64,000 nucleotides of DNA, taken from NCBI GenBank assembly GCA_029851415.1, contig CM056741.1:177365021-177429020 (forward strand). The letters are read 5' to 3'. The notes beneath the pieces are model-generated. The model ran no database searches, was not told the origin of the DNA, and saw only the letters and a program-made list of their open reading frames with translations. The number at the start of each line of letters is the position of its first letter. Position 1 is the first letter of the stretch. This DNA comes from Eretmocerus hayati (Eukaryota; Arthropoda; Insecta; Hymenoptera; Aphelinidae). The translations under genes were made by a program, and so were the position numbers. This document shows positions 1 to 14,700 of this stretch, piece after piece.

Positions 1-82
1 TAGTCCTAGATTCCTTTTTTGCGTTCTAACACCTATTTGTGCTAATTATCACAAATCCATTTTCCAGGCTTCTGGAAATCTT

Positions 83-1011
83 CTGTTTTCTGCGCATGCG
101 CAGAAATTTGTTGTATCCTTGAAATCAATTCCATTGGAAAGCCAAGAAAATTTCTTTCAAAATGACCACCTGCCGAAGTCAATTCCATGCATTTGAGTCA
201 GAGTTGCAACGTTCAAAAGAGTTCCTCAGAGGTGGGTCGGCTGGAGACAGCAGTAAGCAAAATCCACGCCTGCCCCCGTTCGATGGCGTCCATCGGCGTC
301 ACTCTAAATCTCTTGGAGAACTTCCGTGCCCCTAATGATAAAGGAAAAATGTCTTGGAGGCAAAATTCTCCTCCAACTGAAGGTAAATTGACAAAACACC
401 TCGAGCTTCGAGGCAAATGACCGTCCGCCTCGAAGGTGCCCGACCGAAGTGCCTCGGACGTGAAAATTAATCTTCAAATGATCGAGCAATTTTAGGCAAT
501 CGAGTACTGCTGTAATGATCATTATCTAATTATAAATTTCCCGATGAATACGCTGCCTATCACGACACTTTTTTCATCAAGTGATAAACGTGAAATCGTA
601 TCTTTCTAACCTAACCTCATTTAGCATCGGCGTTGTGATGCAGTTCTTATGAACTCGAGCCGATAAACCTCGCGATAAACACTGCAGCAATGCCTGTAAA
701 CATCACAATCATATATTAGTGTGGAAGTCTGAATCGTTTCAAATCTTTACGGGTTTTAATGACGACTAACTTTGCTCGTACAACCAAAATCGCAAACATC
801 ATTTTAGGGTCCATGCTTATTTCATCCTCGAGCTAACTCTTGAAGACCACTCAAGTGCACTCGAGCTGGAGGCTCATCTTTCATACGTTGTAGATTCGGT
901 TCAAATGCATGAAATTGACTTCGGCAAGTGGTCATTTTGAAGGAAATCTTCTGGGCTTTCCAATGGAATTGATTTCAAGGATCCAAATTTCTGCGCATGC
1001 GCAGAAAACAG
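83..1011. mobile_element. inverted-repeat element with about 115-bp TIRs
   Basis: Left arm 83-195 and right arm 897-1011 are reverse complements with few differences. They start with CTGTTTTCTGCGCATGCGCA and run through TGAAATCAATTCCATTGGAA and TCAAAATGACCACTTGCCGA (right-arm form). The interior has no coding frame of note. Confidence 0.85.
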
Positions 1012-4000
1012 ACGACTTTTTTTCTGAAAGAACATAGAATTTTCCATAAAATATCAAATTTTCGAAATTATAAAAAGTTGGGTTTTCGAGAAATTTGATC
1101 TTCTATGTTCTTCACTCTTTTGCCCGATAAAATCACCCAAGACATCAAAATCAACTTTACAAGACCGATTTCGATAGGTTTTTCAAAGACCTTTCGAATA
1201 CCGCAAACCGCGTCTCTGTATCTGTGAACGAATTTGAGAAAAATTCATTTTATTGAAAAAATACCCTAACTTTTTTGTTGAAAATAATTCAAAAAAACAA
1301 AGTAATGTACGTTGTAGGTACCTGGAAAATTCTTTTGGGGCCCCATAGGTAGTGAAAAGTTCATATTTTGTACCATAGAATCGAATAAAAAAGTCAAGAA
1401 AAAAATTCAAGACATGACCCTTTTTCGTAGGTCTATTTCGCGCGGAACTACTCATATACTACAGCATTCAAATGACAAAAGAGATTCTCTGAAAATCTGA
1501 TTTTGACTCATATAATGTTTTGACTCGAAGTCATTCAAATGTTTCCTAAAAATGAAAATTCATGGTTTTGAAAGTGGAGAATATAATTTCAAGCTCAAAT
1601 ATGTGATTCAAGCTTGAAGAATTTTGAACAGAATTCCAAATCAAATTTTGCTAGATTCCCTCATAATGAGCAAATTGGCTTTTGAAAATTGAGAGAAAAA
1701 TTCAAGAAGTGCGTCAAATGATTTTCCAAACTATTCCTTCGAACTCTGAAAATCGATGATGAGTTAATTCAAGATATTTTAATTATAAGACTCCGTTGAC
1801 CAAAAAAACTTTCAAAATTTTTCAAAAATTTATAAGCGTGAGTTCAAATGACTTAACTCGGGTATAAGTTGAATGCACTATTCCAACCGAGACCGAGAAT
1901 ACCGCTGTCAATACCAGCATCAATTCTGCTGCACACAAGATATATAAAAGCCTCAGACGTCGAGAAGAGAAGAATCCAAGCGTGTATTTTATACACATTT
2001 GCCGAAGGCAAGTGCTCGCCTTATAACGCATCTAAGATATATGGCTAACGGGCCGATGATCGAGGAAATGCCTGTGGCTACTGCAAAACTCAAGTCTTGT
2101 ATGCGATACGAGCATTACTTACCATCGGACATACCTTCTCAGTATAGTATACACGGATAAACATTGCACGCACTGCAAGTTAGCCACTATTTAGCTGCTC
2201 TCGATCGTCGGATTACGAGGCCATGATGCACAGATTCATTGAATCTGTTCTGGTGATGGTGATGTTGCTGCTATACGATGCATCAGTGAAAGTCTTAAAA
2301 ATACTTGCCTCTTTCATATATCTTTTTCCTTTTGGTATGTGATAGCGAGCAATAGCCTCTGTTTAGGCACATACCTAAGTGCCTATTGTCGTTTTATATT
2401 TGCGTATATGTGAATGTGCGCGAAATTCTTGAGCTAGATTGATGCTGAGTCATTGCGGAATCATTCATTCTGATATGAGTCTGTATTCTGAATTCTGGTT
2501 ACGCACTACGTGCTCAGTGTTATCTGTCACGATCCATGCGTCGATCAACAAGGCATTTTATACTATGAAAATCTGTCGCAAAAGGAAGTTGTAGAATCCA
2601 GATTAAACCCTACCCACATCCTTCGAATATTTTGACGGTGTTTCTTATCCTTGTAGAACGCCAATATTTTCTAGTGTATGTTCAGATATCATTCCAGAGA
2701 AAATTTGGTCAGCTAATCAATAAAATTTGTTTCATGCCCCCCAAATCTCTGGATATGCACAGAAAATACAGGTCCCTCTTCAAAATCCAAAAAATGCAAA
2801 GAGATCGTGTTCAACCGCAACAAGTGCGCGGAAATTCTTTTCATCGTCAATAACAAGGCTTTTTACATAGAGGAATATATTTTGAAAAGGTTTAGGAAAA
2901 CAGCTTCTTGAGCGAAAAAGTGGAAAACAGTTTTCGCAAAATCACTCATATTTAAGCTTGATGACATAGTAGCGGGATTCTAGAAGAATTTTCGATATGT
3001 TTTTTGCTCGCTTTTCGAATTTACCCAACCAAATTTGGCTATCCAACGTAATTTTTGAATAATAGCAGATTTCGTGAAAAAAATTGCCAGAATTTAGCAT
3101 AAAAGATTTAAAAGCGAAAATTTCATTAGCCCACTACTAAAAGGTCCGAAAAAGATTTCATAACTATTTTCTCGAGTTGCCTCTGTTTTTGACACGGGAT
3201 GCTACGAGATTCAGATTCAAAGGCAAGCATGCTCATCGGATCTTTCCTGGTTTGAGAAAGGAAAAAAATGACTTGAGAACAGGTGTACGATTACGTAGAT
3301 CATTACGCAGAAGATCAGGTATCTGATTATCGGTGCAGTGTACGATGCATGGCTATCATGAGCTCACATACCACAATTCCCAACTCTGAAAACTTCTAAG
3401 AGTGATTTCCTCAAGCATCTAAATCGATAAGTCTCAAAAATTTCAAAATTTGCACTCAAAATGGAATACGCTTATTTTCCTAAATTCCCACCTCAATAAG
3501 AATCTATCTTGATCCTTATTGTGAGCAACTTTAAATCATTGAAAATAAATCTCAGACTGTTTTGAAAAATATGGGTCGTTGAGTCAAATTTGCAAAGCAC
3601 GAATCTCAGTAACCTTTATAAATCAACATAGAGATCACGTACACATATATAACAGACAGCACACCGGTGCAATCGAGGCTTGCGTGAGCTGCAATTTTAA
3701 TCGAGCCACCGTTTCATGCATCTATAGGGGTCCCCGCCATCATCACAGAACTCGATTGTAACCTCGATGTGACTTAGCTTATACACGCGCAAACTTCGAA
3801 TGAATGAATGGGATTGCAATAGTGGCAACAATACCAACAGCTGTGCCTGTGTGACTTGTACATATTACATGTGAGGTAGATTTTTCTCGATCTTTTTTTT
3901 TTCACGCAATTCTCAGCAATATTCACCTCTGTGTGAACCAAACTGCAATTCCCCTTGTCATCATCGTTGCTGTCATGTTCGTTTATTACGATGTGACGCA

Positions 4001-4340
4001 ATATTCTTTTTTGCATAACAATTACAGAGCCCGGATGATGAGAGTCGTTCTCGTCATCTGTGTTTTTCTTCTTTCCGGGTATATATAGTTGCGATGTAGT
4101 TTTGTCTTTTATTTTACTACTTCTTGTGGATTTGCGCATTTGTTGAGTAATCAGAGAATTCTGTCAGCCATGGCTGAAAAAAATCTGTGTCAGAGAATAT
4201 GATGGAAGATTGTCTTCAATATTCGGTGGTTTCCAAGTAAGAGTATATCAAAAAGCATTCAATTTTTCTGACTCGATTTCGATCTATTCGTCATTTCTTA
4301 AATTAGAATAAAGTGGATAACGAAGGGGTATTTGCAACTG
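1012..4340. other. 5' flank, no gene recognised
   Basis: AT-rich. A small hairpin lies at 1024-1125 (GAACATAGAA ... TTCTATGTTC). The longest open frame (3774-4139, minus, 121 codons) is low-complexity and matches nothing known. No splice-framed exon was identified. Confidence 0.4.
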
Positions 4341-5174
4341 AGGTAAGTGTACCCAACTTGCCCCCATTAAGCCATTTTCTTAATAACTTTAGCCCATCTC
4401 CATATTTTCCAACGTACTTGAGCTCATTTTAAAGCTTGTCTCAAGACCTCTAAAATGAGCTGAGATACGTCCAATTTGGATGAAGTGGAGCCGAACTGTT
4501 TGAATTCTCCCAAAAGGTGAATTTTGAGAGTTTACAAAAGTGTGTACCCAACTTGCCCCCATCATTTAAAACAATGTTAATCGGCGATGAAGTGAATAAA
4601 ATCGCTTTGATCCTTTTGATCACCGCGCAGCGGCATTTGCAGCTTTTAGTTGGCCCAAAACACTGTTTCCGACCTATTTTGACGTGATAAACACGTTCTG
4701 AGTGGTAAAAAAATCCATACTGCATGCCTTTCTGAGATAACCATATGGGGGCATGTCGGGTACACTCCGATGTCGGCCTTCTTGATTCTCAAACCATCTT
4801 CGTGTTTTGTACATAAAATCGCTCCAAATCAGAGTTCTGCAGCCCTCAAGGGCGGATTTTGAAGGTCTTGAGACAAGGAATCGAATGTGCTGAGGTACGT
4901 CAAGATTGGTCGAATAAAAATAAATTGGCACCGGTTTTAGTGAACGCAATTTCCTCGGTGATTTCTTAGCCGTGCAAACACGAAAAATGGAAAACTCACT
5001 TTATATTTTCTGGAGAACGCAGAAATGATCCGGGGTCGATGAAAACTGCGTATTTTCTCATATTTTAACATAACAAACGTAAAAAAAAATTGCGGGAAGG
5101 TCAACGAGCGTCCATTCCTGAGATCGGCATATGGGGGCAAGTTGGGTACAGAGGCAAGTTGGGTACACTTACCT
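4341..5174. mobile_element. TIR element, AGGTAAGTGTACCCAACTTG family, copy 1
   Basis: The ends AGGTAAGTGTACCCAACTTG (4341) and its reverse complement (to 5174) bound an 834-bp unit. GTACCCAACTTGCCCCCAT recurs internally at 4543, and inverted forms occur at 4746 and 5131. A central block (about 4640-4760) is shared in opposite orientation with 12930-13060. Confidence 0.8.
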
Positions 5175-5481
5175 TACTTCAAATTGGATTCAACTTAAGG
5201 TCCGCCTCGACGCAACTTTTTTTTGTTACTACGAGTTGCCCTATTGCAGAGATTCAATAGCATACTATTTTATGAATCTATTAGATTCATATAAAATTGT
5301 TCTAAATATCCAAATATTTGAATTTATGTCCATGGCCGAATAAACTACCAGAATAGCAACGATAAAAGCCTTCCTTAATCAGGACTGGAAAATATATCCC
5401 TTCGAGTGATTAAAATTGCATTTGCGGGAAATCTAACCCATCATCAAAATGAATTGGGTCACAAAAAGTGCTCCTTTCTCC

Positions 5482-5482
<1 letters not shown>

Positions 5483-5528
<46 letters not shown>
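5483..5528. repeat. 46-nt poly(T) tract
   Basis: An uninterrupted run of 46 T, about 160 bp upstream of the candidate exon at 5690. It could be the tail of a retroposed sequence on the minus strand, or simple slippage. Confidence 0.9.
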
Positions 5529-5689
5529 CATGTAAACTATCTTCTGAATATGAAGACTTGGTGATCAATCCCACACATTCTTTGAGCTTTTACATAAAAT
5601 AAAATAATCACCCGCCCTAATTTGCGCCTCCGGGCCAAAAAAACATTAATTTATTGGAATCGACAAAATTTTTCTTTTTTCTGTTTCAG

Positions 5690-5749
5690 GTAAGAGCATT
5701 GTCATCGTCACCTTCCAATTCGGTTTCCCCGCCACAAGCCCTTCGTAAG
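5690..5749 (+). CDS. candidate 60-nt upstream exon of the FAM107-like gene
   Basis: The sequence TTTCTGTTTCAG precedes the exon and GTAAAACC follows it, so both splice signals are present and the exon is exactly 20 codons, phase 0 at both ends. It reads VRALSSSPSNSVSPPQALRK, a Ser/Pro-rich low-complexity segment. Phase allows splicing to 17605, and also to an open exon at 5814. No start codon lies in frame inside it, so a further 5' exon must exist, upstream or outside the window. A chance match cannot be excluded because the exon is short. Confidence 0.45.
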
Positions 5750-8700
5750 GTAAAACCATCAAAACTCGCTACCACGCAAGGGCTAAGTCACCGACACTTT
5801 CTCTCTTTTATAGACACGAACCACTATGCTAATTCATTCTACCCTAATTTTGGAGGGCAACAAAGACTGGGTAACCCTAAAATCCACTTTCTCTGACGAT
5901 CGAAATCAGCTCAAACCGAGTTTAGGCCTGAAACAAAAAGTTCAAAATGAATTGAAATCGGAAGTCATGCGCAAGCATGTGGCCTACCATAATATATACC
6001 TAAATGATTTACACGAAACGGGGCGATCGAAACGGTAGCAAAGCGGGGGAACTCTAGTTCAACATACATATATATCGCGTGGGTTTTGAGTTTGCCTCGT
6101 GTGCTGTAAAAGCTCAGACGTCAGTTGCTGTCGGATAGCTCAGCACGTCACATCGTCTATACATATATCTACTTTTATGTACACGTGTAAACTGCTGTGT
6201 TGTTTCTCGTTGTAATGCTTGGGAAAAAAGCTCCTCGTGGTTCTATTACACGAGCTTGCAAGTTTTGAGCTTGCGATTTTTTTGTGTCTTGTGGTATAGT
6301 GTGCTTGCATCGAATGCAACTGTGTGAATAGTTGGTTTAGAGGAATACAGAAGGGTCTTGTAATCTTTGTGCCTTATATAGACGAAGAGATTGGTATTCT
6401 GTAGTACATACAGACTAGTGATTTGTACTGGTTGTACAGGAAAAAAACGAAGCTCAGAATAAGTGAGCTGGTATTGCGACGATTGGAATGCTTAAGGTAC
6501 CGATAACAGTTTTTCTTCTTCTTCTATTGAACTTGTTTTAGATATTTTAAAGAAAATTCAATGCGATTCTCAGCAAACGAAGGAAATTTGGGGAAAATAA
6601 TGGGACCTGAATTGAAAAATTAGTACGTTTTATCTGCTTGCACGTGATGCATACCTGGCTCCAAGGTGCAATCAGTATCACAAAACTGACTCCAAAATCC
6701 ACCGATGAAGCATTCATCGCTCGATTCATCGGGAGCTTGTACACTGAAAGAATCTTTTTTAATCAGAATTGTGTTGGTTCATGCCTCAAGAAGGCGAGTG
6801 AAGTGACTTCTCAATGTACATGATAAACATGGGATGAAAATGATCAATTTGTCCATAAAACACCATTGCCCCCCTGTAACTCGACGAGGATTCATTTCAT
6901 CGATAAATGTATTCAGTAAGTTTTTATAGGACTTTTCAAGATCTACAGAAAAGGTCTCCTTAGTAATTTGTCGAATGATGCATCCATTTCAAGTTATAAG
7001 GGATTATTGTTGAATATTTTGGATTTCGCAATGTTTTCACCATTACTCATTTTCCATATTTCATATTAATTTTGAAAAGCTATGAGATTATGTAGAGCTT
7101 TATTCCTGGATATCCATTGAATATATTAAAAAGAAGTTCTCCATAACCACTCTATTATTCTAAATTTACTTGCATGGAATGCGGATCATGATTTATGGTA
7201 AAAATATTGCAAAACACAAAATATTTGAAAAAAATGACTCATAGCTCAAAATAGACGCCTCATTCGAAAAATTGTCGAAAAGTTTTTTTTTTGCAGATCT
7301 TAAGAAGTCCCACAAAAAATCACTCCTTACATTTTTCGATAAAATGAACACTTATCGAGTCAAAGAGGAATAATGGTGATCCATGGTGAAATTGATCATT
7401 TCCATTCCATGTTGATTATACGGGGAAAAATCATTTTACTCGAAATTTTGAAGCATGAATAGATACGATTTTGGTCGAAATGGATGCTTACTGTGTAAGA
7501 GCTCCCGAAAAACATCTCATGGGTGGATATTAGAGTCAGTTTTGTGACACTAATTGCACCTAGAAGCGATTTGTGGGTGGCGTATATAAATTCTAGTGGG
7601 TTTTATCGCCGCGCCGGTCTTCCCGAGGGTCTTCCACTATTTTTTTTTCTTTCTTTAAATTCTGAAGCACCCGTCATCTCCATGACCAATGATTTTGAAA
7701 GCGAGATGCGACGATGAGTCAGTTCAGCTCGGCTTATTCGTCATCACAAAGATAGGCCACGCCGGTTCAGCCGAGACCGGCATTGTTTATTCGCTATCGC
7801 GGTGAGATGAGTTTTCTTACCAGCCTTATGTCAATTGCTCACAATCGAGCTCACAATTCAATCGTAAAGCTTATCGGAAATTCTTTCGACGAGTGATTTG
7901 TGTGGAATTTGTGATGAACACTCATTATTCATTCATTTTTCTTATCTCAATATCTGTTTGACTTCTTTGGACTCATAAAAATGTTTGTCACTACTATTAA
8001 CTCCGATCAGTGAATCTCTATCCACTTAGTTCAAGTTTTATCATAGTTTTACCATCAGACTTCTTCAAGTAAAAGAAGAGTGTTTTGAATATTCAGAATT
8101 ATATCGTTTTCTGAGCATTTTGAATTCTGCACTCTGGAATCTGCTCAGAAATTCATTTCTCCAGGGACAAGTCAATCATGTGTATTCTTTAGAAGTCATT
8201 TTTCCCCAACTCCCTCCCCGTCCTGCCTTCTATAGAACAAAATTCAATGATAATGTCAACACCGATCACTGCACAAATTTCAACTGAAAACTAGCTACAA
8301 ACGATGCAATGTACACAGAAAATCGCAAAGCACAACAAACCGAATGATTCATCAATGATAGCAAAGAACACACTCGAGTTTACGGATTCCGCACACAAAT
8401 ACATCTGTTCTGAGGTCATCCGCTTAGGGAACAGCTGGAAAAAATTACCGTGTATTGCAGTCTACACGGTCGAATGCAAAAATCGTGATACCACGAGCTC
8501 ACGCAGCCACCTCATTATTGACATCGACCTCGTGAAATAATTTAACGGTGTTCGACAAAATTTTACCAAACCAGTTTTGTCGTCTGGATTACTTACATGG
8601 AGAGCTCATGTATATCTACCATATTTGCTGGTATTACATACTTGAAAAGCCCGTCCCGTGTGACACTTTGAAAGGCCATTTTGCTGCTCAAGCAACGTGT

Positions 8701-11700
8701 TTTACTTACTTTTTCTCCAATATGCAGTTTCGAGAGAGGCTTGCAAGACTGCTTCGATGGACCAATAGTAATCGTGTTACAAAATATACCGGTCTTTGGG
8801 TGTTATTGAGCCGTCATCGATTGGTGAAATGGATTATTGAGTAGGTATTGGAGTATTGGATATATATATGCACAGCCTGTTTCTCTTGAGAGTGATTGTC
8901 GACTTGTGTACATTCAATGGCATATTTTTTCGATACAAGTAATATTGTGAGGTTATCGAGATGTTGCATTGCAAGAGTGTCGACCTTCAATCCTGCATTG
9001 ATTGCATCTGAGCTTTTTTGTACTAATGTTGATTGAGGTTTTTCTGAGATAGTGATAATTTTACCATAATTAAGAGATTACAATCCAATCAATCTAATCA
9101 TGCATGGTCTGACCTACTTACTTGTCCCGGAGCCGAGCAGGGTTCCGGAGCCGTAGCATTTTGGAGGTCGCCGGATCAAACTTAGTGATTCCGATGTATT
9201 GTGACCCGCTGAATCCGATTTTCAATAGTGCAAAGTCGTCTGAGCGTGTAATAAATTGTGTTATCGACGAAATGGAAAAGTTGATGAATTGGCCTCGGAA
9301 TTGGCGGAAATTTTTTTTTATTTTTTGGGTGACTCTGCATCGGAGAGATTTCTTGACACTTTTCATGTAAATGCATAGTTTGTCCCTTAAAAATTCACCA
9401 AGTTTGAAAAAATTTGATTTTTGTAATATTCAGATTGCTGCTGCTCCGTTGCAAATAAAAATTTCTGAACGCAACACGACTCAAATTGCTCTTTGAAGTT
9501 TTCTCAACAAGTGAGGATGGCGGATCTGGCGGGAAATTGCTTACTCCATCTGCAACGAAAGCCTGAACGACTCCGTGTTACCTACAGCTTCTCCCTATTG
9601 TATTTACTCAACACTGGTTGAGACTGATACATTGAGTCATGCCTTCGTAATGGTATTCTGGGGGTCAGCCAGTAAAACTTGATAGTTCTGATGGATTTTG
9701 AGCCACTAAATTTAATAGTGCAAAATCGTGCGAGCGTGCTGAGAACTCGTCATGAACAAATTTCTATTGGCAAATGAAAAATTGATCCTTCTCTCATGAA
9801 AAAATTCCTATACATCCTTCAAGTTATTCAAAGTGAAAAAAGTCCCCACGACTTCGTCATGGAAGCGCCCAATTTTCCTGAAAAAACTTCCCCGATGTTA
9901 ACGAGAAGAGATCGTTTAAGCATGCTAACATCGGAAAGATGCAGAATTCGTATGCCCAGTGTCAAATTTCCCGGTGATATCCTTTAAATGATGAACAGTT
10001 TGGTTTTCTTACATCCGTGGAAAATGTTGAATAGAATGCAGCGCATCTAACTTTGGAATCGTTCAACAATTTATCGAGAACTCCCAGTTGTTGTTACACA
10101 TGTCGGGCCTTATATCATTAGTGTTGAGTGAACGTCGGAAAAAGATATCGGAAACACACGGAGTCTGATTATTGCAGAAATCGAAGTTTTCAAACTTTGA
10201 GAATCTTTGGCAGAAAAACCATGCTTTTTCATCAAAAATGTCTGGAGACCTTTTTGACGCAGAATCACTCAAAGCACATGAAAAAAAATTATACCACAAA
10301 TTCATCCATTCTTTCATTTGATGATAGAAATCTGTTAATAACAAATTATCACACGCTAAAATGACTTTGCACCATCAAAAATCGGATTCAACAGGTCAAA
10401 AGATGTCGGAATCACCAAACTTTACTCGGTGACCACCAAAATGCTACGGAACCCTGCTCGGCTCCCGAACTATATACTGTGAGGCCAATTTTCGGCATTC
10501 ACAACGATCTTCTGATACCGAGAACCTCAAATACTTACAAGGGAGAGGACTCGAGTTTTGGAACCCCAATCTTCCACAGATGTTTTTTCCTATTTGGGAT
10601 CATCATGGATATGAAGAATCCGTAATGTTCCCCGACCAGTGAACTGCCTGTCCGAACATACAGCGAAGCACTTCAGCATTGCCCATACAAGCCCATGTCT
10701 CGAGATTCTATCATTTAAATGTACTCGCAAACTTGCAATCCTGACATTTTTGCTATATCTCCGAGAAGGGCCATATTACACAAAAATACCCTGGATTCTC
10801 CATACTTGAATTGGTACGGAACTGCAAAACATTTTTGGTTTGCAAAAATCCCTCTCCCCACCACCCTTCTTCTCTCCCCCATGCAATGTCAAAATTGATG
10901 AATAATGACCATATGAAGTCTACATGAATTCGATTGACAATTTACTCCCTTCGGGTGACAATTCGAGTGAACTTTCCATTCAAAGCGAGTCAAGACGCCG
11001 CAACCCGGCTTCGATTGACACGATTATCACTCTCTCCGGGTGAAATTTTCACTAGAAGCGAGTGGAGTTTCCATTCGAAGCTGGAATGCGACCCTTTTCA
11101 CTCGAATTTTCTTAGAGTGAAGAAATAGGAAGATTTTCGGGCACTTCCTAAAAATAGGAGCTTGTGAAATCTTCATTTCCAAACATCATCACCATCCAGA
11201 TGACTTATTCAATTTTCAAGATTTTCCTGTGCTCCCAGTTGAAATTATCACAAAATTATAAGATTAATATGTGTCCAGTAGAATACTGTACTACTAGGAA
11301 TTAAATTATTCAGGGCGCTCAATAATTTGATCAAATATCTCATTCTCTGGTGGTGTTGTAAGATGAGTTGTAAGATACACAGGGGTTAGCTCGAAAAACG
11401 AACAGATCAGCTGACCTCGACGACCACATATTCATCACTCTAACCCTTCACTCTCTCGGACTCCAGTAGAGCAAATCCGATCCATTTTGGTATCCCTCTT
11501 GCTATCCATATAGTATAGTACAGTCTGCATCATGATGCAGTGGTAGCCCTTGAAAAATTCACAACGAAACGAAGAGTTGAACAAATTAATCGCGGGGCTC
11601 CTATTAATAGATTCACCACATCAGTGAGGCGTGAATCTCATCCATCAAGCCTCTGAACACTTATACACTCACACTCTTCATAAAGATGCTATGAAAGCTC

Positions 11701-14700
11701 TAAAGCTTGATGAGCTATAGGCTGCAAAATATCGCAGTGGTCCTTGTATCGTGTGTGAAAGCCCTTCTAAAACCAGCTGTTGTAGCAATTTCGCTAATTG
11801 CTTCAGTAGGGAAGCTGACCCTAGAATAGCTGCGAGAAACATACTGTAGCAATCTTATGCGTCTTTCGTCGATTGAAAAGTTCCAGATAGAGATAAGGGG
11901 GATGGACGGAGATAGATAGGACAGAGAGGAAGGAAGAAATTGAGCCATGTGTGCGAATTTGCGAGAAAAGGATTATAACATATCGCACGCGAACTCGAGA
12001 GTATTTTCTATTTTACGCCAGTTCTAGTTTGTTGATAATTGTTTACTCAACAGTTTGAATCTTTGGCAGTAAGTTTCCAAATAATTCAAATGGATCATGA
12101 ATTTGAGAGGTCTGTAACATTGATGCTAGGTTCTATAGATGTGAATAGCGATATGGAACAAGAGGCGAGAGCTTTCGAACATCTCGGATCATTTTTATAA
12201 GATCTTTGTGTACAGCTATTATACAGCTGATAAGAAACGAAAGTCATTGCCCTAAATTGATCAGAGTGTATCATTTTTTGAACCAAATTCAATTAGTCGC
12301 TCGCAACAAAAAAGAATCTGAGACCAGTAGACAATTCTTTGGTAATCACACGTAAACAATAAACTGTATTGGCGTACTTACGGATTTGCTTCCGTTCTCC
12401 AAACTCTTACGAAACTCTTGGCACGATGGACACTCTTTATTTGAAAAATATTTCCGAAAAATATAGTGATTTCTTCTGAATTCTTAGCACTTTTTGCAAG
12501 AGCCTTGAATTCTTTGACCGAATAAAACTAAAGTAAAAGCTACAGAACATCAAGTTGTGGTCACCCGAAATTGAGGTAGATGAGTGTATCCAACCTGCCT
12601 TTGTGTCCAACTTTCCCCCATATGTCGATGATCTTATAAGAATGAGGACTCACTCACCTCCCCGCAACTTTTTTTATGTTTTTTGGATTTAATATGAGAA
12701 AATGAGTGGTTCGCTTAAATCGACCCCAAATGATTTTTGCGTTCCCCAGAAAATAAAATGTGTTTTCTCAATCTTTCGTATTTGCACTATTATGGATTCC
12801 AGCAGCGCATTCAATTCCTTTTTTCAAGAATTCCAAAATCCTCTGTTAGAGTTGCAAAATCCTAATCTGAAACAATTTTATGAGCTAAATAGGGAAACCA
12901 GTTGAGAACCATGGGGGGGGGGGTACCCATCAAGCCCCCATAGGGTTATCTCAGAAGGGCGTGCAGTACGACTTTTGACGTCATAAACGCTCACAACGTG
13001 TTTTATCACGTCAAAATAGGTCGAAAATAATGTTTTGGACCGGCGAGAATCTCCAAATGTGGTTGCGCATGGCGATGAAAATGATTTTTGCACTTTCTCG
13101 ACGATTTATACGTCGTCTTTCTTTTTGAAAAAATTAAGACAGCTCGGCTCCAGTTGATCGAAATCATACGTACTACTCCAGCTCATTTTGAAGGTCTCAG
13201 ATGTTGAGGGAGACTAGAGTTGTTAAAAATGATTTTGATGCAATTTTTCAATAGAAATTTCAGGTTCTGTTTTCACATTGTCTTGACAAATTTATAGACC
13301 GTGAAATAAGGTTGAACAGATTCAGATTTGAAAGATAATTCGACTTTTCTCAACACGAAGTTCCGCATACATACGACAATACAAATATTTGTTTATTCTG
13401 ATGATGGCATTCAAACTATTCATCATCAATGATAGTATTTTGCTCTATGAAAAATATTGTCAAGCTATTCGTCTCGATCAATATAGTATTGCGCTTTATC
13501 GCTCTATCCACTCAATAAATTACCAACTAAGAGATCATCTTCAAAATTCTAGTACTGATGCTATTCGATAAGTTGATAGCGATCCACGGGTTTGATCACA
13601 TAAATTACGTAATCTAAAAATCTCAAGATAAGATAGGTACACACGGTAATATAGTTGTAAGATGACAAAATCAAACATCAAGAGTCAACCTTATCGACAT
13701 TCCACTCGAATATTTTTTTTTCAAAATAATAATCCGTAACAAACTTGTTATAGTGCTATATTACCTGCATGACTATTTAATATTGCCAATGAAGACCTTG
13801 TAACCGAATACCATCACAATTTTACGATCCTATACGCTCATTACACACATGTCAAATTTCACAATATCGAAATCCAACGAAACGATCATTACGTTATACT
13901 TGTAACCTATCGTAATGATCCCAAGAACCGTTCGCATAAAATCGTGTAATCGGCAAAACACATAACTTTTTCCCCCTTTCTTAGCCGCTAGCATAATACC
14001 AAAATACCATTGACTTACAGCATATAGCCGGAATTACATACACTTGAAAAGCCAACACCGCCACGCATCTCTTTGAAAGTACCCAGCTCACGCACATTAT
14101 TTCTGCATATACTGCATGCAAGTTCGAATCTTTACGATTTCTCGTGACGGCTCGTTTGGTCCTCCAACATCAGCATCAGCCAAAGTTGAAATCGTTACAT
14201 TTCAAGTTTCCAACGAATCGTATACATCCAACTTGTCAGACAGGCCTTCCAAACTCACGTTTCTTGCCAATTTGACTGTGAAGCTTTATTTATGCTGCGT
14301 TGAGATGAAGCTTTGCTGCATACAACATATAACAGACTTGTGAAAATACGAGCGGCCGGGGCCCTCGGAGCGGCTCCTATTTGGACTTGCTGTCTTTATT
14401 TGGACTTTTTGGAACTTCGGCGGGAGTTTGATGGTTTTCGTTTTGATTTTACCCGTGTTTAACATTTCTGCTGAGACGGGTTCCACTAGTGGGACCCGCT
14501 TGTTCTTTTCTGTGTAATGAAGATTTTTTCCTATAAAAAATAACGTTGAGCAGATTCCACCGATAGTACCATTGCACACACAGAAGGAGGTGTCATTTTC
14601 GATTTTCTAACTATTTGCGAGCATGAATCTGTTTTGAAAGCACACTTTCTCGATTTTATTCTGGCATTGGTAACTTTGATACAGCTGAAAATCTCGCTCT

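Noticed and set aside
3774..4139. 121-codon minus-strand open frame, Lys- and Cys-rich
   Set aside because: No domain, no splice or poly(A) support, and composition like random AT-rich sequence with CA-type runs.
8304..8844. Two adjacent plus-strand frames (78 and 98 codons)
   Set aside because: Part of this block is a dispersed repeat also seen at about 14025; no recognisable protein.
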